From: Agarophyton chilense
Lineage: Eukaryota > Rhodophyta > Florideophyceae > Gracilariales > Gracilariaceae
Assembly (NCBI GenBank): GCA_030374765.1
Contig: JARGXX010000091.1
Span: 1-64,000 of the forward strand
Reading direction: 5' to 3'
Length of the DNA: 64,000 nt
The notes beneath the pieces were generated by a model. That model saw only the letters and a list, made by a program, of their open reading frames with translations, was not told the origin of the DNA and did not search any database. Each line of letters begins with the position of its first letter. The stretch's first letter is position 1. Positions 56,279 through 64,000 of this stretch are shown here, piece by piece. The position numbers and the translations under genes were made by a program.

Positions 56279-56966
56279 TGTTGGCTGTTGACCCTGTGCT
56301 GTCACTGAAAAACAAAAGTGCAGGGGAGCATGGGCTGTTTTGGAGGGTGCCACTGGAAAAGCGCATATGCGTGTCAGTCGGATCTCAACGTGAACTCGGG
56401 CTGTGATTGGCTACTGCAAATGTGCACATGCAATGTGGTGTGTACAAGTGGTATGGCACTATTGGGTTTGTCTGTGGTACACGTGTGTACGTGGTCTACT
56501 TGTACTACTGTGCACGCTGTTCAATATGTCCAGCTGGTGTACTATGAACAGATCTCACAAGGTGTAACGAATGTACTTGGAGAAGAGACGTGACATGTGT
56601 ATTACAGGAGACTTGGTGTACTGTGCTGAAACGTGAATGTGTATGGAGGCGGATTGCAAGTAGTGTATGCTGGCATATTGAATTTGTGCACACGTCAGTG
56701 TAATTATGGGCTGTGCACTGTATATTGCCTTGTTGTGCGCTGCAATGAACATTGACTAGGGTTAATGTCATGCTTGAATATGATTGGTAGTATTGAGTGT
56801 CCCTGCTTTGTAGTCTAGGGTTTACTTTGGGTTGGAGTCTAGACAGCTGACGTTTTGAAGTAGTATATAAGTGAAAGTTTGAGCGCCTCCAAGTAAATCC
56901 AAGCCAGAGCTGGCGAACTTCCTTTTCATTCCCTCAACCTTTCCTTCAGCTTTTCCCTTTCCATCA
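56279..56966 (+). repeat. Copia-B LTR shared by B6 and B7
   Basis: A 688-bp LTR serving both neighbours, TGTTGGCTG to CCATCA. Confidence 0.94.
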
Positions 56967-59900
56967 GCAGTCGCGATGGAAGAACATCGAGTGTCATTAT
57001 TGTCATAAGAAGGGTCATATCCAGAGGAACTGTTTCAAGAAGCAACGTGATGGGGCTAACAGGAATCAGGTCGGTGCTGCTCACCCAACTGTCAATACTG
57101 AGCTCAGCGATGAGCGAGGTACGGGTGGCAACGACTCTGACTTTGTATGTCTCATTGCTACTGGCTCTGATAAAGCCACGAACAGTGACTGGATTGTTGA
57201 CTCTGGTGCTACTGCCCACATGACTTTTGACGAATCCATGTTCCAAACATATGATAGTAAGGTGTCTTCTGGCGTTAGCATCGGTAATGATTCCAAACTA
57301 GAGTCTGTTGGTCACGGTAGTGTGGAGCTTGATCTGATTGTGGAAGGGTCCAAACGAAAGTGCCAGCTGAAGCAAGTTGTTCATGTACCGAATTTAAGGT
57401 ACCATTTGCTTTCTGTATCGGCGATTTGTGATGTGGGGTGCAAAGTAGTGTTTGAAAAAGAGAAGGTATGTGTATACAAGGGGTCTAAAGTGGTTGCCTT
57501 GGGGCGCCGCGTCAAAGGCCTATACTACCTTTGCACTGCTGCACACCAGTGTACAGATGTAAACAGCGCACTTGTGTCGGACTTGTCACTATGGCATGCT
57601 CGAATGGCTCATGTGAATGTGGATGGTATCAAGCATATGGCTCGAAACAAGGTTGTGTCAGGGCTCAATGTAGACGTTGCGCAGGATTCAGATGTGTGTG
57701 GCTCATGTGTAGTAGGAAAAGCAACCCGTGCTCCGACTCCCAAGCAAGGGGGGGAACGAGCAAAACACGTACTGGAACTTGTTCACTCCGATGTGTCAGG
57801 TCCAGTAAGTGTGAAATCCTTGGGAGGCTCGCACTACTTCGTCACATTCATCGATGATCACAGTCGTTTCTGCTTCTTCTACATGCTCAAAACTAAGGAT
57901 GAGGTGTTCCAGATGTTCCTAAGGTGGCTCAAGTTTGTTCAAAACCAAACCGGCAGACAAGTGAAAACCATCACCGCACGTGAGAGTGTGCTCAAAGCAT
58001 TGCGCACTGACAACGGTGGTGAATATCTGTCACATCGTTTTACCAAAGAACTTGAACGTCACGGTATTGAGCATCAGCGAACTGTGCCTTACAATCCTCA
58101 GCAGAATGGACTTGCCGAACGGTTCAACCGCACACTCATGGACTTGGTCAGATCGATGTTATGTCACAAGAAATTGCCAAAGCACTTTTGGGCTGAGGCA
58201 CTGAATGTTGCAGTGTATGTGCGCAACCGTGTGACTTGCAAAGCTCTTCCAAGTAGTGTGACACCATATGAACTGTGGCATGGTCAGAAGCCTGATGTGA
58301 GCAACCTGCGTGTGTTTGGGAGCCGATGCTGGTACAAGGTTGTGGATCATAAGCTGAAGAAGCTAGAGGAGCGTGGTGTGGAAGCTATCGTTATTGGGTA
58401 CACCCCAGGGTCTCACGGATACAAGTTGTGGGACTCTGAAAAGAAAAAGGTGATTGTGTCAAGAGATGTACGGTTTGATGAGTTTTCGGGCTCAGACAAC
58501 CAGTTTAGCTATGAGGAAGAGGACTACGCAGACATTGACTTTAGTAATATGTCTAGTTCACATGATACCTCTACATCTGACACATCTGGTGGACCCAGCG
58601 ATGATGACCCTTCTGCGCCTTTGCCTGACTCTGATGATGCTTCTGACAGCTCTGTTGATGATTCCGCAGCTGATACATCAGTTGAGCCTGTAGTGCATGA
58701 GACACAACCTGTTCGTAGGTCCACGCGTGAACGTAGGAAGCCGAGCTCATGGTGGCGTGCAACTGCTCTACTCACTGCCAGTGATGACATCCCGTCGTCA
58801 TATGATGATGCTGTGTCACGTCCTGATTCCGAAGCATGGAAGAAGGCAATGAAGAGTGAGTACCAGTCACTAATTGAGCATGACACATGGGACTTAGTGC
58901 CAAGGCCAGCAGACAGCAACGTGATTTCGTCCAAGTGGGTGTATGTGCAGAAGTATGAAGCAGCTCCATCTGGTGAACCAACTATCAGGTACAAGGCTCG
59001 TATGGTTGCTAGAGGATTCCTGCAGATCGAGGGTGTTGACTTTTCTGAAACATATGCACCTGTTGTTAAGTTTACCTCGATCAGGATGATTCTGTCAGTG
59101 ACTGCTGTACGAGACTTTCATTTGCACCAGATGGATGTGAAAACAGCTTTTCTGAACGGTGACCTTGAGGAGACAGTGTACATGGAGCAGCCAACAGGTT
59201 TTGTGCAGCAAGGTAACGAGGATCTGGTGTGTCGTTTGAAGAAAGCCATCTATGGGCTACGACAGGCACCCAGACAGTGGCATGCAAAGATATACTCGTT
59301 CCTTGTTGAGGAGATGCAGTTGACGCCAAATGACGCAGATGAGTGTGTGTACAGCGGAAAGATACTGGGATTTGTTGTTCTGATTGCTCTATACGTTGAT
59401 GACTTGCTTATTGCAAGTCCGAGCATGAAGACAATGGATCGTGTAAAGGCAGAGCTGTCGTCTCGGTTCCACATGAAAGACCTCTATCAAGCTCGCATGG
59501 TACTCGGATTCGAGATCCACCGTGACAGAGTTAAGCGAGAGTTGTATCTGACTCAGTCTGCGTACACACAAAAGGTCTTGGAACGTTTTGGCATGCACCA
59601 GTCCAAACCAGTTGACACTCCAATGGAAGTTGGCATGGACCTGTCTGCGATTCAGGATGTACTCAGGGAGGTGCCGTACCGTCAGGCAATTGGCTGTCTC
59701 ATGTACTTGTCTGTAGGAACTCGTCCAGATATCTCATACGCGGTGTCCAAACTTGCCAAGTATGTTGAGAAACCTGGAGAGATTCACTGGAAGGCAGTCA
59801 AACGTGTGCTTCGCTATCTCAACGGTACTTGTACATTTGGTCTCACCTACGGCTTAAACACCGATTTGGCACTTCAAGGCTACGTGGACTCTGACTGGGC

Positions 59901-60398
59901 AGGCGATGTTGCAAACCGCAAGTCTACCAGTGGGTACTTGTTCATGATGGCTGGAGGTCCTGTGTCATGGTGTTCACGTCAGCAAGAAGTGGTTGCACTG
60001 TCTAGTGCTGAAGCTGAGTATGTGAGTCTGTGCAGTGGTTCCAAAGAGGCCATCTGGCTTAGGCGTTTGTGGAATGGCATCGGCATAGTCATTGGAGTAG
60101 AAGTGGACGATTCGGTAAAGTTGCTTGTTGAACCAACGCCTGTATATGTTGACAACCAAGGGTGCATTGACCTTGCCCGAAATGGCGTTGTCAACAAGCG
60201 TACCAAGCATATCGACATTCGTTTTCACTTTACTCGAGAAGCTCTTCGTGACAAGTCGATTGTGTTGTTCTACTGCCCTACCGATTGTATGACAGCCGAT
60301 ATGCTCAACAAACCACTTTGCCGTGTGAAGCACGAGAGGTTCCGTGAAGACAGTGGCGTCCGACACCTAGACCTTTGAAGTCAGTGACAGAGGGGGAG
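56967..60398 (+). mobile_element. Shortened Copia-B unit B7, array copy 2
   Basis: The same 3432-bp unit as B6. With its LTR the period is 4120 bp (52847 to 56967 to 61087). The long frame runs from 57220 to 60378 and encodes a sequence identical to that of B6. Confidence 0.94.
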
Positions 60399-61086
60399 TG
60401 TTGGCTGTTGACCCTGTGCTGTCACTGAAAAACAAAAGTGCAGGGGAGCATGGGCTGTTTTGGAGGGTGCCACTGGAAAAGCGCATATGCGTGTCAGTCG
60501 GATCTCAACGTGAACTCGGGCTGTGATTGGCTACTGCAAATGTGCACATGCAATGTGGTGTGTACAAGTGGTATGGCACTATTGGGTTTGTCTGTGGTAC
60601 ACGTGTGTACGTGGTCTACTTGTACTACTGTGCACGCTGTTCAATATGTCCAGCTGGTGTACTATGAACAGATCTCACAAGGTGTAACGAATGTACTTGG
60701 AGAAGAGACGTGACATGTGTATTACAGGAGACTTGGTGTACTGTGCTGTAACGTGAATGTGTATGGAGGCGGATTGCAAGTAGTGTATGCTGGCATATTG
60801 AATTTGTGCACACGTCAGTGTAATTATGGGCTGTGCACTGTATATTGCCTTGTTGTGCGCTGCAATGAACATTGACTAGGGTTAATGTCATGCTTGAATA
60901 TGATTGGTAGTATTGAGTGTCCCTGCTTTGTAGTCTAGGGTTTACTTTGGGTTGGAGTCTAGACAGCTGACGTTTTGAAGTAGTATATAAGTGAAAGTTT
61001 GAGCGCCTCCAAGTAAATCCAAGCCAGAGCTGGCGAACTTCCTTTTCATTCCCTCAACCTTTCCTTCAGCTTTTCCCTTTCCATCA
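60399..61086 (+). repeat. Copia-B LTR shared by B7 and B8
   Basis: A 688-bp LTR differing from 56279-56966 at about one site by eye. Confidence 0.94.
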
Positions 61087-64000
61087 GCAGTCGCGATGGA
61101 AGAACATCGAGTGTCATTATTGTCATAAGAAGGGTCATATCCAGAGGAACTGTTTCAAGAAGCAACGTGATGGGGCTAACAGGAATCAGGTCGGTGCTGC
61201 TCACCCAACTGTCAATACTGAGCTCAGCGATGAGCGAGGTACGGGTGGCAACGACTCTGACTTTGTATGTCTCATTGCTACTGGCTCTGATAAAGCCACG
61301 AACAGTGACTGGATTGTTGACTCTGGTGCTACTGCCCACATGACTTTTGACGAATCCATGTTCCAAACATATGATAGTAAGGTGTCTTCTGGCGTTAGCA
61401 TCGGTAATGATTCCAAACTAGAGTCTGTTGGTCACGGTAGTGTGGAGCTTGATCTGATTGTGGAAGGGTCCAAACGAAAGTGCCAGCTGAAGCAAGTTGT
61501 TCATGTACCGAATTTAAGGTACCATTTGCTTTCTGTATCGGCGATTTGTGATGTGGGGTGCAAAGTAGTGTTTGAAAAAGAGAAGGTATGTGTATACAAG
61601 GGGTCTAAAGTGGTTGCCTTGGGGCGCCGCGTCAAAGGCCTATACTACCTTTGCACTGCTGCACACCAGTGTACAGATGTAAACAGCGCACTTGTGTCGG
61701 ACTTGTCACTATGGCATGCTCGAATGGCTCATGTGAATGTGGATGGTATCAAGCATATGGCTCGAAACAAGGTTGTGTCAGGGCTCAATGTAGACGTTGC
61801 GCAGGATTCAGATGTGTGTGGCTCATGTGTAGTAGGAAAAGCAACCCGTGCTCCGACTCCCAAGCAAGGGGGGGAACGAGCAAAACACGTACTGGAACTT
61901 GTTCACTCCGATGTGTCAGGTCCAGTAAGTGTGAAATCCTTGGGAGGCTCGCACTACTTCGTCACATTCATCGATGATCACAGTCGTTTCTGCTTCTTCT
62001 ACATGCTCAAAACTAAGGATGAGGTGTTCCAGATGTTCCTAAGGTGGCTCAAGTTTGTTCAAAACCAAACCGGCAGACAAGTGAAAACCATCACCGCACG
62101 TGAGAGTGTGCTCAAAGCATTGCGCACTGACAACGGTGGTGAATATCTGTCACATCGTTTTACCAAAGAACTTGAACGTCACGGTATTGAGCATCAGCGA
62201 ACTGTGCCTTACAATCCTCAGCAGAATGGACTTGCCGAACGGTTCAACCGCACACTCATGGACTTGGTCAGATCGATGTTATGTCACAAGAAATTGCCAA
62301 AGCACTTTTGGGCTGAGGCACTGAATGTTGCAGTGTATGTGCGCAACCGTGTGACTTGCAAAGCTCTTCCAAGTAGTGTGACACCATATGAACTGTGGCA
62401 TGGTCAGAAGCCTGATGTGAGCAACCTGCGTGTGTTTGGGAGCCGATGCTGGTACAAGGTTGTGGATCATAAGCTGAAGAAGCTAGAGGAGCGTGGTGTG
62501 GAAGCTATCGTTATTGGGTACACCCCAGGGTCTCACGGATACAAGTTGTGGGACTCTGAAAAGAAAAAGGTGATTGTGTCAAGAGATGTACGGTTTGATG
62601 AGTTTTCGGGCTCAGACAACCAGTTTAGCTATGAGGAAGAGGACTACGCAGACATTGACTTTAGTAATATGTCTAGTTCACATGATACCTCTACATCTGA
62701 CACATCTGGTGGACCCAGCGATGATGACCCTTCTGCGCCTTTGCCTGACTCTGATGATGCTTCTGACAGCTCTGTTGATGATTCCGCAGCTGATACATCA
62801 GTTGAGCCTGTAGTGCATGAGACACAACCTGTTCGTAGGTCCACGCGTGAACGTAGGAAGCCGAGCTCATGGTGGCGTGCAACTGCTCTACTCACTGCCA
62901 GTGATGACATCCCGTCGTCATATGATGATGCTGTGTCACGTCCTGATTCCGAAGCATGGAAGAAGGCAATGAAGAGTGAGTACCAGTCACTAATTGAGCA
63001 TGACACATGGGACTTAGTGCCAAGGCCAGCAGACAGCAACGTGATTTCGTCCAAGTGGGTGTATGTGCAGAAGTATGAAGCAGCTCCATCTGGTGAACCA
63101 ACTATCAGGTACAAGGCTCGTATGGTTGCTAGAGGATTCCTGCAGATCGAGGGTGTTGACTTTTCTGAAACATATGCACCTGTTGTTAAGTTTACCTCGA
63201 TCAGGATGATTCTGTCAGTGACTGCTGTACGAGACTTTCATTTGCACCAGATGGATGTGAAAACAGCTTTTCTGAACGGTGACCTTGAGGAGACAGTGTA
63301 CATGGAGCAGCCAACAGGTTTTGTGCAGCAAGGTAACGAGGATCTGGTGTGTCGTTTGAAGAAAGCCATCTATGGGCTACGACAGGCACCCAGACAGTGG
63401 CATGCAAAGATATACTCGTTCCTTGTTGAGGAGATGCAGTTGACGCCAAATGACGCAGATGAGTGTGTGTACAGCGGAAAGATACTGGGATTTGTTGTTC
63501 TGATTGCTCTATACGTTGATGACTTGCTTATTGCAAGTCCGAGCATGAAGACAATGGATCGTGTAAAGGCAGAGCTGTCGTCTCGGTTCCACATGAAAGA
63601 CCTCTATCAAGCTCGCATGGTACTCGGATTCGAGATCCACCGTGACAGAGTTAAGCGAGAGTTGTATCTGACTCAGTCTGCGTACACACAAAAGGTCTTG
63701 GAACGTTTTGGCATGCACCAGTCCAAACCAGTTGACACTCCAATGGAAGTTGGCATGGACCTGTCTGCGATTCAGGATGTACTCAGGGAGGTGCCGTACC
63801 GTCAGGCAATTGGCTGTCTCATGTACTTGTCTGTAGGAACTCGTCCAGATATCTCATACGCGGTGTCCAAACTTGCCAAGTATGTTGAGAAACCTGGAGA
63901 GATTCACTGGAAGGCAGTCAAACGTGTGCTTCGCTATCTCAACGGTACTTGTACATTTGGTCTCACCTACGGCTTAAACACCGATTTGGCACTTCAAGGC
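61087..64000 (+). mobile_element. Shortened Copia-B unit B8, array copy 3 (runs off the window)
   Basis: Third copy of the 4120-bp repeat, cut by the window end in the RNase H region. The array may continue beyond. Confidence 0.92.

Noticed and set aside
52847-64000. CRISPR-like or bacterial tandem repeat
   Set aside because: The repeats are 4.1 kb long, made of LTR and pol. No short spaced repeats are present and the content is eukaryotic.
1-64000. Envelope-like gene, which would suggest a retrovirus-like element
   Set aside because: In both families the purine tract follows RNase H almost at once, so there is no room for a further gene.
1-64000. Host genes or captured host fragments inside the elements
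   Set aside because: All long frames belong to gag-pol, and every other stretch is LTR or leader accounted for in several copies.

Overview
This window is eukaryotic nuclear repeat DNA. All of it that I can assign is a nest of LTR retrotransposons of the Ty1/copia superfamily. No host gene, tRNA, rRNA or bacterial feature was found. Two families are present (labels are mine). Copia-A is about 6.56 kb, with 673-bp LTRs and a 1433-residue gag-pol. Copia-B is about 6.64 kb, with 688-697-bp LTRs and a gag-pol of about 1341 residues. Both have one reading frame in the copia order: gag with a CCHC knuckle, protease, integrase, reverse transcriptase, RNase H. The gag style recalls copia elements of oomycetes such as Phytophthora. 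That is a family-level impression from memory, not a proof of the host.

Layout. 1-711 is the front end of a minus-strand Copia-B (B0) lying in a minus-strand Copia-A (A1, 712-2477), which lies in a plus-strand Copia-B (B1, 2478-3193). B1 shares its LTR (3194-3882) with the next unit B2 (3883-6451). A plus-strand Copia-A (A2, 6452-19568) follows, with a whole minus-strand Copia-A (A3, 6749-13304) inside its 5' LTR. A2 and A3 together make a near-perfect 6.26-kb inverted repeat. B3 (19569-23773), a shared LTR (23774-24461) and B4 (24462-26368) come next. B4 is split by a 17.5-kb Copia-A composite (26369-43895) flanked by the 5-bp duplication GGGCT. The composite holds a tandemly duplicated front half, a solo LTR, and a whole, very young Copia-B (B5, 36793-43428). 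B4 resumes at 43896 and is entered at 45876 by a minus-strand Copia-A (A6) with an open gag-pol. From about 52346 to the window end there is a head-to-tail array of a shortened 4120-bp Copia-B unit with shared LTRs.

History. Plus-strand Copia-B units formed a chain with shared LTRs, Copia-A elements jumped into them, and further copies jumped into those LTRs. LTR-LTR recombination then added duplications and junctions whose flanks do not match. LTR pairs differ at 0 to about 10 sites, so most events are recent.

The most interesting signals are non-coding. The two families have clearly different proteins, yet share a block of about 130 bp in U3, the same primer-binding site (matching the anticodon arm of initiator tRNA-Met), and a leader block of about 235 bp. 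That leader block contains a hairpin whose position is kept while its stem sequence changes.
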